64,000 bases of DNA, taken from Rhabditophanes sp. KR3021. Taxonomy: Eukaryota; Nematoda; Chromadorea; Rhabditida; Alloionematidae. Location: positions 1,426,001-1,490,000 of the forward strand of contig CAUJLY010000005.1 in assembly GCA_963281155.1 (NCBI GenBank), in the 5' to 3' direction. Shown piece by piece: positions 36,869 through 47,878 of this stretch. Below the pieces are notes generated by a model, which saw only the letters and a program-made list of their open reading frames with translations, had not been told where the DNA came from and ran no database searches. Position numbers and translations under genes: made by a program. Position 1 is the stretch's first letter; every line of letters begins with the position of its first letter.

Positions 36869-39530
36869 ATGTTTTTTCCATTTGCGGTGAAACATTTAGT
36901 TCGTTCAAACATATTTCAGTCTGTTTCGAATAGATTACTGGGGATTAATTGCAGAACTTCTATTTGTCTTGGTAATTCAGATATCCAGTCTACGTTAATT
37001 GGTGTTGAAAGAAACTTTTCTACAGAAAAAGGTAAATCTCCTACGCGTCAATCAAACGAAGAGAACTTACTGGAAGATATCAATAAAAGATTAAAAGTAT
37101 TAAGAAGAGAGCTGTACCGGCAAGGAAATTACTCAAGTTATAAAGCACGTGAAACGATGAATTCAATGCAAAATCTCAGAGCTGCTTGTGGTGATATGAA
37201 ACAAAAGAGTATAAAGTTCTCTAAAAACAGTGTATTGCAGCCATCTAAAATTACATTAGAGGTAAGTCCATTTCACCGTAACCATTCAATTATCTTTTCA
37301 GGTCCTAACTAATGGAGCAACTTGCTTTAAGCCGTGTGTTATTATTCGTACTGAAACGAATGTTTATCTAATCAATGTTCCTGAAGGTTTTTCGAGGCTA
37401 AACCACCTCACAAGAATCAAGCCGGGTGCCGTTAACGACATCTTGATAACAAGAAAAACTCCCAATTGCATCGGAGGCTTGTCCGGTTTTCTGATTGGAA
37501 AAGATTCAGCTGCTGACAATGATGGAGCAAAGACACGATTTCATGGTGTATCTCACGTCCTCAAGTACATAAAAGATATCCAGCCTTTAGCTGATGAAGA
37601 TTTCGGAAGGAAGAAATTTCATGCTACCTTTGATATCGTCAATCCCGAGGAAGGAGAATTCAGGGATGATGGGTTTGTGATTAAAAGCATTCCAATTATG
37701 GCTGACCATAATTCGGGAGGCCTCAGTTATTGCTTTCTCTTCGAAGGCTTACCACCACCAAGTCGCCTCGACCCAAACAAGATTATGGCTCTCAACCAAC
37801 CTAAGGGAAAGTGGATTGCCGAACTGAAGGCTGGAAGAAGCGTGACTCTTGCTGATGGGAGACTAATCGAACCTGAATCAGTTTATCTTTATCAAACTAA
37901 AGGAGTCGAGAAGACAAACGTTCTCATCTTGGATATTGCTAGCGTGGAAGAAATAAAAAGTCTAACCAGAAGTTCTCTACTCTTTCCTTATTTCGATGGA
38001 AAAAGAAAGCTGGATTATGTGGTCCATCTGGTTGGTCAAGAGGTCTATGAATGCGCCGAGTATCAAGCCTTTAAATCAAGGGTAAACAATGCAGAAACAG
38101 TCGACATCCTCGTCAACGGCTCGAATAAGGAGTACCCAAACATCGATTCAGCCTATCAAATTAACCAATTCCACAACTCTATCTGCCCTCAACTGTTTCC
38201 TTTGCTGCATGATGGTAAGACTATCCAAGAATACTCAAATGACGATGACCGCTTATCCGATTTGAAACAAGTTGTTTGCAAACCCTTCCAGAGGTTTAAC
38301 ATGCGCGGGGTTGAAAATTTTGCTGATGGAATCAGAATTGGAATGACTAAGTCTAGAGACCCGTTCGAGGTACCTCAAAACCTTATTCCTGAATTCGAAA
38401 AGCTGAAGAAGGATGTCGATGAGGAGATGGGGAAGCTTTCGAATTGCGACTCAAATTCAGTGTACCCCGAGTTAACAGTCTTAGGAACAGCTTCAGCCGT
38501 ACCTTCGAAATACCGAAACGTCTCATCTTACTTCGTCAGACTATCTGAAACTTCAAGCATCATGGTGGATTGCGGAGAATCAACGTGGGCTCAACTTCAC
38601 CTTCTTTATGGCCAAGAGAAGCTGGACTCCATTTTGGTCAACTTGAATGCTGTTTTTATGACACATGCACATCAAGATCATATCAATGGTCTTTTTGGAT
38701 TGATCTTGGAAAGGAAGAAAGCTTTTGATGTGCTGGGAATTGCATACAAAGCTATGTCAATTGTTGGGAACCGCAATATTGAAAGATTCATTGATAACTA
38801 CCACAACTCAATGTTCAAGATTAAGGATCTAATCAACTTCGTCCAAATCTATTTTGTTCCTGCCGGATCTTCTCCAAATGCCAGGCCGCCTCTTGTCGTC
38901 GAAACAACTTCTTTGATGGACCCGACTTTGTACAATCCTCAAGATTGGAACCTCAAATCAGCCAAGTCTGTCGCAGTAAAGCATATGGGAGCAGCAAACG
39001 GATACGTCTTTCAAGATATGAGTGGGAAAAGATTCGTTTTCAGTGGAGATACTATGCCTTGTGAAACACTCGTCAATGCTGGAATGGGAGCTGACTTCTT
39101 GGTCCATGAAGCTACTTTCGAAGACTCATTTGAAAAAGAAGCTTACAAGAAGAAGCATTCCACGATGAAACAAGCTGTCACTGCCGGAGAACAGATGAAG
39201 GCTAAGAATGTGCTGCTAACGCATTTTTCCGCTAGGTACCCCAAGATTCCCTGTCTTCCTGCTTATTTGGATAGTTTAGAAGATGCAACAACACATTCAC
39301 CTAACACAGGTATTGCTGCTGACTTCATGCAAATCAAATGGTATCAGTGGCCGATCGTCCCAAAACTTACGGCCATGTTTAGACTTGCCTTTGCTGAGGA
39401 ACTTTTCTTACTTCAAGAAAGACTTCATCAGCGTGTACTTGTTGGGAAACCAATTATGTATGATTCAACCAAAAGAGCTGAATCACCCAAACAACCGGTA
39501 AACTCCCTCAAAAGAAAGCGGGATCAATAA
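36869..39530 (+). CDS. hoe-1: tRNase Z long form (ELAC2), tRNA 3'-end endonuclease
   Basis: ELAC2 removes the 3' trailer from nuclear and mitochondrial pre-tRNAs. Two exons (36869-37261 and 37302-39530) give 873 aa. The N-terminus is basic and hydrophobic with no early acidic residue (MFFPFAVKHLVRSNIFQSV), suggesting a mitochondrial targeting peptide. The inactive N-terminal metallo-beta-lactamase half carries TRIKPGAVNDILITR and GGLSGFLIG. The catalytic half begins near TVLGTASAVPSKYRNVSSY. It has the zinc motif MTHAHQDHINGL at about residue 584, GANGYVFQD, FVFSGDTMPCE, VHEATFED and the C-terminal LLTHFSARYPKIP. All expected histidines and aspartates are visible. The intron is 40 bp. The TRMT10 gene begins 180 bp downstream. 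Confidence 0.95.
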
Positions 39531-39703
39531 TTATTGTTAAATATTTGCTGTTCTTATTAACCTTATTAACTCTTATATGCCTTTTTAATATGTTTTGTTA
39601 TATTTGATATATTGGTACAAAAAGATTCAGGTTTTGATAGCTGTTACATCCAGCCTTTATATCTTTGGTGCCTTTCATTGTTGTTAACTAGTTTACATTT
39701 TTT

Positions 39704-39705
39704 AG
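39704..39705 (+). promoter_or_regulatory. Candidate trans-splice acceptor before TRMT10
   Basis: ACATTTTTTAG lies five bases before the TRMT10 ATG and about 175 bases after the tRNase Z stop. No upstream exon pairs with it. This is the arrangement of a downstream gene in a nematode operon. Confidence 0.5.
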
Positions 39706-39710
39706 GAAAG

Positions 39711-40701
39711 ATGGAGGAGAATAAAATTTTAGATTTAGGCGCGGTAAAGAATGTATGTGAAGATCATTCACTCGAGACCTCTCCATCAAGCAATCAAAAA
39801 AACGTGATTGAAAGCCTAAAGTTTGACGCCCCCAACCCACTCTCTAAAAGCCAAATGAAGAAGCAAGCCCGTCGTCAACAGTATCTCGAAACAAGAATGG
39901 AAAAACGAAAGCACGAAAGGCAACGCAAAAAGGAAAGGAATCAACGTTACAGAGAAAACAATATTCCGATCCCATCAAGAAAGCATTTCAACAAGATGGC
40001 TGATTCTTCATGCAAACAGCGAGTTTGCGTCGACATGTCCTTTGACGATTACATGTCTGAGGGTTCCATCAAAGCTACGATGGCACAATTGGCCTACTGT
40101 TATGCTTACAATAGACGGGCTTCTAATCCACTTCAATTTCATATTGTTGGCTTGAAAGGTAAATGTGAAAGTGAGTACTTGGACTTTACCTATCAGGGTG
40201 CTTGGGATGTACACATGAGTACAAAGCCTTTGACTGAAGTCTTTGCTCCAGAAGATATGATTTACTTGACTTCCGACTCGCCAAACGATCTCAAAGATAT
40301 TGAAGAGGACAAAGTGTATGTTATTTGGAGGATTACTGGACCACAATTCCTGCCCGAAATTGACTTTGAATTTAGCTGAAAAAGCGGGTATTAAGCACGC
40401 TCGACTTCCAATTGGTGAGTATATGAAATTAAGAACTAGAACTACGCTGACTATTAATCAGGTGTATGAAATTATTTTGAAGTATTCGGAGAGTAAAAGT
40501 TGGGAAAAAGCCTTTTTTGATGTTATTCCTGCTAGGAAGGGAATTGAGAAGATAGGAGAAGATGGAACAGTTGCTGAGTGTGAAGATGAAGAGATGGTTG
40601 GCCCTTCTATTGATGAGATTTATGGGCAAAATGAAGAAGGTGGTAATGTAATAAGCACGAAATCATCTCCCGAAAAAAATGAAGAAGAAAGTACAAACTA
40701 A
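39711..40701 (+). CDS. TRMT10: TRMT10-type tRNA m1G9/m1A9 methyltransferase, with a one-base frameshift
   Basis: TRMT10 proteins are SPOUT-fold enzymes that methylate N1 of the purine at tRNA position 9 using SAM. The start at 39711 follows an acceptor. The lysine/arginine-rich N-terminal region (QMKKQARRQQYLETRMEKRK) precedes the SPOUT domain, with VCVDMSFDDYMS, TMAQLAYCYAYNRRA and DMIYLTSDSPN. The frame then breaks at 40324-40326. The upstream frame gives KVYVI, and the conserved continuation GGLLDHNSCP with LTLNLAEKAGIKHARLPIG is in the next frame. One extra T in TTATTTGG explains it, because removing one base from the 991-bp span gives 329 codons plus a stop. The C-terminal acidic tail is open. 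It could be a sequencing indel in a short T run or a genuine inactivating mutation. Confidence 0.85.
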
Positions 40702-43164
40702 TTATTGTTAATGTTTTTTTATGCTGTTAAGATTGTGTTTTAATAAAGATTTTTTTATTAATTATTACATGTATATTCTTTGTGTTTAAAATCATAAATC
40801 GTATCTCTGTTGAAGTTCTTTGTCGATATTTTGCCGTTTTATGAATATTGTTTCTCATAAAAAAATACTTTATCTGCGTGATTAACATCCGAATAAATAA
40901 CCTTTACATATTTCAAAAACAAGTGATTTCTCGCATATTTGACTGCAACATCTGGAAATAGATCACTGTTTGAGATTTAATATATTCTGAAAGCATTCGT
41001 ACACTTCCAAAACTCTTGATTATAGTTTTGTGTATTTTGTAACTCTATAAGTTAAACTGATTGTCCAAAACAATAAGAAAATTTAAAACATTTTGTCACA
41101 AATACCAACCAGCTTAACACAAAAATATTGCAAATCCCTCTCATTTCATAACCAAGCCTCAAAAATACAATTTTGAGTAATGGTAGATATTTATCTATGT
41201 CCACCAAAAAAATACAGTTGGTCATTTATTGGGCAAAAAGAAAAGAATGTCTTTTTGTTCATAACATACACAGCTTAACATATAAAACATTTACATATCA
41301 TTATTTTTATGAATATAGGGAGTTGTTAACGATTCGGATAATCTTTGTAATGGTGCTGGTTCGTAACCTCAATTTGAGATGGCCTTCCGGGGCAAGTAAT
41401 TATTATTGAAAATGGTACATTTTGTTTGATACCTTGATACAACTTACTATTATAGTTAATTTATTCATAAAAAAATACTAAAATACCCAACTACTATGTC
41501 TAATCTATTATACTACCTAATTCTTTTAATAGAAACGTGATAACTAATCTACGTATCTAAGAATTATTTGTTATTATTATATCATTCCGATTCGGTCGTG
41601 TTGTTAGTTAGATCGAACTACATCTTTAATTTAAAGTTCATTTATATAGGTGTAAGTGATAAACCTAAAAATAATATTTATTAAACTTTTAAACTAGAAT
41701 GTAGAATATTTGTTGTTTATTTATAAACTGATTTAATTACTAACTACGACATTTCATTTAAAAAAGGACTTCAAGACACACACTCTATTGTTTATATTAA
41801 TTATATTTAGTTTAATCATAAAAAAGAGTGCGAACTCCTTTGACAAATTAATAAAAATTCAGAAAGGAGGTAAGAAACATGTCAAAAGTCATTCACCACA
41901 TCAAATACTTTTTCATCACTCTCACCAACATCAATTTCAGCTTATAACGGTGTCAATAAAAAGTTTATGACACAATACTATTATACTTACCTCCTCGTAT
42001 ACCTTTAATATTTTGATTTCTTAAAATGCTTTTCACAACCCTTCGCACCTTTTCTAATAAAAGTATGTCTAACAATTACAAGTTCAATCAAAATAATAAA
42101 CACCTTACCCACCATTTTAATCTTGTTTACGATTTGATTCATTTTTTGGGATAGATCATTTTAAGTAGATGTATATAAATTACTTTATTTATTCAATCAA
42201 CATTCTATTTACAAACATTTTATTCCAAATGTCCACTTGTAAATAAATATTTAGTTGGTCGAATTTAGATATAGTATACATTTGGGATAATTTAATATGT
42301 GGCTACTCAATTATTTCAAGTGCCATACGATCTTACCATCTCCTACCCCTAAAGATGTCTTTTTTTGAATGTTACACCACCGATGTTCGTTACATCCTTT
42401 GTAAAATGTACACAAAGAAACGACAACATTCAAGATTTAATGTACCTTCATGGTTTGACAGTATTACTACTTTTATTATTTGATCACATCTTTAAAAATA
42501 AACACACAGACCTTTATATCCACTTAAGCGGCCAATGAAAATCAAAGGGAGGCTACTTTTGGGGTTTGTTCATTAAACGATTTTATTACTCTTTCAAATT
42601 AACCCAATTTTTATACCGGCTCCTCGTATTATTAAATTCTCATTTAAAAAATTTCTAGTTTAACGTAGTTATTACCCATGATTTGTTATTCCTTTCTACA
42701 GCCCAAAAATTAGGCTCTTCGAAACTTGTTCATTTTGAAAGTTCTTGTTTTTAAAGAACACCTACAACAATCTTAAAAACATACACTTACCATTGCAGAT
42801 ATCCAATACACAACTCATTATTACTACTAAATATTCATTCATTATTATTAGACCTTCCTAATTATCAAAAAAGAACCGCCATAATATCACTTTTAATTTG
42901 TCCTAATGTTTATTTAATTAAACCACCTCATCAACTTATAATTGAAAGGCTTTTGTTATAGTAACAAATTTAGATATATACTAAAGTAACTAGTTTGAGG
43001 AAAGTGACAAATTTTGTACATTTCCGAACACTACCATCATCTGTCAGAGCAATAATTGCTAGCCATCTCAATTGCTATAACTACACGTAGATAGAGTCTA
43101 TCGGAAAGGACTCGATTGTCAGTGAGAGAAAAATCTAAACAAATAAACAATTATATCCAAAATA
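40702..43164. other. Intergenic region with no gene seen
   Basis: About 2.5 kb of AT-rich sequence. It holds the 3' UTR of TRMT10 (AATAAAG near 40742) and the promoter of the next gene. Short frames at 41173-41409 and 41788-41970 have no motif. Confidence 0.45.
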
Positions 43165-44000
43165 ATGGAACGATTACCAGGGCCGAATGGACTGCCTACT
43201 TTGACAATACCGGACAACTCTCCATCACTATTTTCACAATCATCATCTTCATCCATTTTACCTAATTCCGACAACAGTGCTCTTTTTAGTCAATCCAATA
43301 TAGTTGACTCCTTGCCTTCTAATAGTGGAACTCCTTCAAATATAGATTTTTCAACTATTTTTGGCGACGTCTCTAAGACTGTTTCTGGTTTAACTGATAT
43401 ATTCGGAAAATCTGCAGCTAATTTTGCTTCAGACGGCGTTGATAAGACTGCTCAAATAGTTTCTCAAGTGTTAGCAGACAATAAAGATACCGAGACCGGG
43501 AGAAATTTGTTTGATTCGATAAAGAACGCTACAGCTGGGAATAAACATCTAAATTCTATTGCCGATAAATTGTTGGATATGGCTATGCCACATGCTAGTT
43601 CGAGTAATCCATTGAGTGGCATTTTTGGAGGATCCTCGACGTGTTTCAAGACATGCGGAATGGAGGATATTCAATTGGCTTCGAGGGTACTTTTAATATA
43701 GTAACTGACTTCATATTTATTTACTTTTAGAAAGCTGCTGAGACATTAGTTGCGATGAAATATTGCCTGATCTTCATGACAGTTGCAACAATTATCTGCA
43801 TGCTTGCTTTAACTGGCGCAACTTTATACTTTTGTTTTTACAAAAATCGCCAAGGCTTTGGTTTCCGAGACTCGGAAGCTCTTTCCTTCAATATTCCTGG
43901 CACCAACAAACAATTCATGACCAACAACAATAATTACAAAAAACGCATGCTGACAGCCGACAATCCCTCCAACAACGAGGACGAAGTCACTAAACATTAG
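43165..44000 (+). CDS. Single-pass membrane protein of unknown family
   Basis: Two exons (43165-43686 and 43731-44000, 44-bp intron) give 263 aa. The first third is serine/asparagine/proline-rich and probably disordered. The middle part (about residues 55-150) looks helical and ordered: IDFSTIFGDVSKTVSGLTDI and DGVDKTAQIVSQVLAD. A short cysteine pair occurs at TCFKTCGMEDI. One clear membrane helix lies at about residues 184-206 (CLIFMTVATIICMLALTGAT and neighbours), followed by a polar tail of about 55 residues. There is no N-terminal signal peptide, so it may be tail-proximal anchored. I do not recognise the family. The clean splice join and ordered composition support a real gene. Confidence 0.65.
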
Positions 44001-45112
44001 ATTGTATTTACATCTGTCACTTTGATATCGAAATCAAGGTTATTATTAACGGGCCGTGGTCAACTTATTTATTTATACACACTTCATATTACAATATTAA
44101 CTATTTACTTGTTCATTTCCCAACAACCAAATAAAAGAGACCTTGTCAAACAAAATTTACCCTAAAATTGTTCATCTTCTGTAAGCAGACCGGAAATAAT
44201 ATACAGCTTTAATTGGTGATGCGTTTAATTGTTGGTATGTACGAGAATAAGTTATTTTTTATATATTTAGTTCATAAAAAACAAACTAGTCTATGATTGT
44301 ATGTCAGTAGGGAAAATAAAATTCCATTTTTTGTGACTTACTCATGTCCCGACAACAACCTATGATGCACACTATGCTACCACTCCTTTTTTATACTCAG
44401 TCGTCTCTCTTTTTTGGTGAGACCTTTCCTTATCAGCATGACATTCAATTTTTGTATAAACAAATATTAATAATGAAATGGTACACTTTTAGTCGGTTTG
44501 TTCCTCATCCTTATTTACACACATATCATTGATAATCAATCGGGGTACGTTGTTGATTTCTTTGTTGCACTCAAAAAAGAAGAGAAAAGATAGTATTAAT
44601 CATCATTTTAAGCATAATATTAAATATCTTACTCTTAGGAACCTATCACTTGCGTGTCTTTTAAACGATAGACACTTCTCTTGATGTGACGACAAGCAGT
44701 GGCCGCGCCGCACCTTCCGTCATTTTTTGTCTTTTCCACCCCCTAAACACAAACATTTTTACATTCCACACCACGACTTTGGCCAATTCATTTGGTAAAT
44801 CGTACTATACACCACCAAATTTATTGTTATGATAACCCTCTATGATCAAAGGACGACAGAATCAAAAATATTATATTATTTCAATACCACCATCCATCAC
44901 TTTCTACCAATTCACATTCTTCTATTTTGTATACAGCAGTTCATTTTAAGTCTCATTTGTGTTTCGTAACAAGACCGTCTTTTGCAATCACCATTTGACT
45001 AGTATTATTATTACCATTCTGTCAACCTGATTTTCATTCGATATTGGATTTGGGGTGTTATTTGTTGCAATTTAATTTTGTTTGTTTTTTAGTTGATCAG
45101 ACCACACAAGTA
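44001..45112. other. Intergenic region between the membrane protein gene and mop-25
   Basis: AT-rich sequence with no supported gene. An unpaired acceptor TTTGTTTTTTAG ends at 45092, 20 bases before the mop-25 start, and may be a spliced-leader site. Confidence 0.45.
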
Positions 45113-46165
45113 ATGGTTCTTCCTTTATTTGGTAAATCACACAAATCTCCTCCCGATATAGTCAAGAATTTGAGGGAAGCGTTGTCGGTCATTGAAAAGG
45201 GCGATACTGAAAAGAAGATGGAAAAGGCTATTGAAGAGGTAGCTAGATCTCTTCAATCTGTCAAGAGCGTCATTTATGGACAGGAAGGTCAGGAGCCTAG
45301 CACTGAATTAGTATGTTTGATTAAAAATAAATTTAAATTATCTATTCACAACTAGGTGGCTCAATTGGCTCAAGAGACGTATTCGGCCAACACGATTCCA
45401 TCTCTTATTAAGCATCTATCAAAACTCGATTTTGAATCCAAGAAAGATGTAGCTCTCATTTTCAATAATTTGTTAAGAAGACAAATCGGCACTCGTTCCC
45501 CAACCGTAGAGTATCTATGTTGCAGACCAGAAATCCTGTACATGCTTATCAAGGGCTATGAGTCCCAAGATATTGCGATTTCGTGCGGATCAATGCTTCG
45601 AGAATGCATCAGACACGAGCATCTAGCCAAAATCATACTGAACAGTGAACAATTCTACGACTTCTTCGATTACGTCGAAGTTTCCTCCTTTGACATTGCT
45701 TCTGACGCGTTTACTACTTTCAAAGATATTATAACAAAGCACAAAACAATGTCAGCTGAATATTTAGATGCCAATTATGATGCTTTCTTCGGTCATTATC
45801 AAAGATTACTCGAATCCGGAAATTACGTCTCTAGAAGACAATCACTGAAGCTATTAGGTGAACTACTCCTAGACAGACATAACTTCAATGTTATGACAAA
45901 GTACATCTCGAAAGCCGAAAACTTGAAACTAATGATGAATTTATTGCGAGCAAATTCCAGAAACATCCAATTTGAGGCATTCCACGTCTTCAAAGTATTC
46001 GTCGCCAATCCCAACAGGCCTCGTGCCATCCACGACATCTTGATTAGAAATAAAGAAAAATTAGTCGAATACCTAACTGAATTCCATGCAGATAGAACTG
46101 AAGATGAACAATTTAATGATGAAAAAGCTTACCTGATAAAACAAATTAGTGAACTCAAAGCTTGA
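45113..46165 (+). CDS. mop-25: MO25 / CAB39 scaffold protein
   Basis: MO25 is a helical-repeat scaffold that activates STE20-type kinases and, with STRAD, the LKB1 kinase. Two exons (45113-45310 and 45356-46165) give 335 aa, matching CAB39. The start [20 protein letters not shown] is typical. Conserved blocks include [99 protein letters not shown] and [17 protein letters not shown], followed by [20 protein letters not shown]. The intron is 45 bp. An AATAAA is at 46231-46236. Identification is essentially certain. Confidence 0.97.
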
Positions 46166-46432
46166 TTTTATTTAGGAAGGGCTATAGTCTATTTTTTGTT
46201 CAAATAAGTGTTTAAAGTGCTGGTCAACCGAATAAAAACATTCTTTTATGTGATATGTCAAATTAAATTATATATTTCTTGTTCGATCGTATAAATGTGA
46301 TATATTTTATAAATATTTTTTGTTTAAGATGTGTAGTCAAGGTATCTTTTATGGTTAGAAATAAATTATTTTAAGTTGGAACAAAATATCTGAATCAAGA
46401 AAGTGTAATCAAAATGTTTATTTAGTCTCCAA

Positions 46433-47340
46433 ATGAATTATTATCAAGTTAAACGAAACACTAGTAGTATTATTGACCACATGTTGTATTTAGATTTTGG
46501 ACCATTTTTTCAAAATGACCGTATGCTTATTGAACAACAAGCATCAATATTGCAACAATACAAATATGTTTCCTTACTGAATGATCAATAAATACAATCA
46601 ACCATCATTATATGCTCAAACCAACAACATCAGATTTTGAAGATCATCGCCATCTCCACTAACAACAACCTTAATCTAGAAATAACAAACACACGTCATA
46701 TTTCATCCCTTCCAATATATACAGAAGCTCAGTATCAATTTCAGCTTGAACCTTTGAAGAACATCCAAGTATTTGATATGACATTGCCTTTCATCCACAC
46801 TCACCCGATATCTTAGCCCATTCTACAAAAGCAACTAATATACCTGCTAATCCATCTACGATTAATAATGAAACAAACAAAAAGGTAATGTTAAGATCCT
46901 TGGGGATTAATTAAGCAGTATATTTTAACCTTATAAATAAATATATATGCTATCCGGTAAATTGACGCTTTCATGCCTTGACCTCCTTCGAATCATATCA
47001 AGCAATAAGTTACATAAACCGCGACTCAAACCAGTTCGGATGACCGTTATACATTAAAAATGACTCATCCTATGGATCCCTCTCTTGAATAGTGCCGAAA
47101 TTAGCATTTAATGTATGTTATTTGCAGTTCGATTGTGAATTGATATACAAATAGTTAAAACTGGATTTTGACGAAGCAAGTAAACACTTTGTGATGATAT
47201 CGCAAATGTTTCTCCTGGCCAGGGTAACGATAGTAATTCGTTCATTGGATGACGGGTGCCATATCGGTACATACTCAAATGTTGTGATCTTGGTTCCTCA
47301 TTTGAAATAGTGTCAGGACTGCAATGTTATTGCTTGTATT
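46433..47340 (+). other. Coding-like fragments, possible unidentified pseudogene
   Basis: Between mop-25 and the SELT gene are several short stretches with protein-like composition on the plus strand. They include a 52-codon ORF at 46433-46591 (LDFGPFFQNDRMLIEQQASI), a block near 46690-46800 (ISSLPIYTEAQYQFQLEP) and an open stretch near 47160-47310 (LARVTIVIRSLDDGCHIGTY). They are in different frames with stops between. I recognise no family, and chance cannot be excluded. Confidence 0.2.
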
Positions 47341-47878
47341 GTTTAGAAGCTTGGAATATTAAGTAAGTTAAAATAAATATGAATTAAGTTATCTTTTTGA
47401 ATTTTATAGACTATTCGCTATCACAAATAGCTGAAAGTACTTTAAAGACAAGTGTTTGTTGGGTTAACAGACATTGGTTCAGCAACTACGTGCCTGTTAT
47501 TTAATTTAATTGTAAAAATATAATTTTTTGTATGTAACTTCAAGATTAATAAATTCTTTTCTTAAAAATTGTCTTCGTTCTTTTTTAGTGATATTTAATA
47601 ACTATTAAGTGTTTTCCTTATTTAAAACTCGCATATTAGTCATTTAGATCTGCCTTAGAATGATGTTTCATTTAGTCGAACAATTAATATTTAATGGATA
47701 TTATTTAACCGTCGTCTGTAAAAAGATTATTAATCTGACAGACTGAATTTCATAATTAAATAAGAGATAATCGATTTGAATGAAAATGTCAAGGAACTAA
47801 GTTTATGGAGATATTTATTTATTACCAAAATAAATTATTATCAATTTAAACAAAATAAAGGTATGAATAACATAAAAA
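47341..47878. other. 3' flank of the SELT gene
   Basis: AT-rich sequence with no feature recognised. Confidence 0.35.

Noticed and set aside
39612..39710. Longer N-terminus for TRMT10 starting at 39612
   Set aside because: The extra 33 codons cross a strong splice acceptor at 39704-39705 directly before a good ATG at 39711 and do not look like TRMT10.
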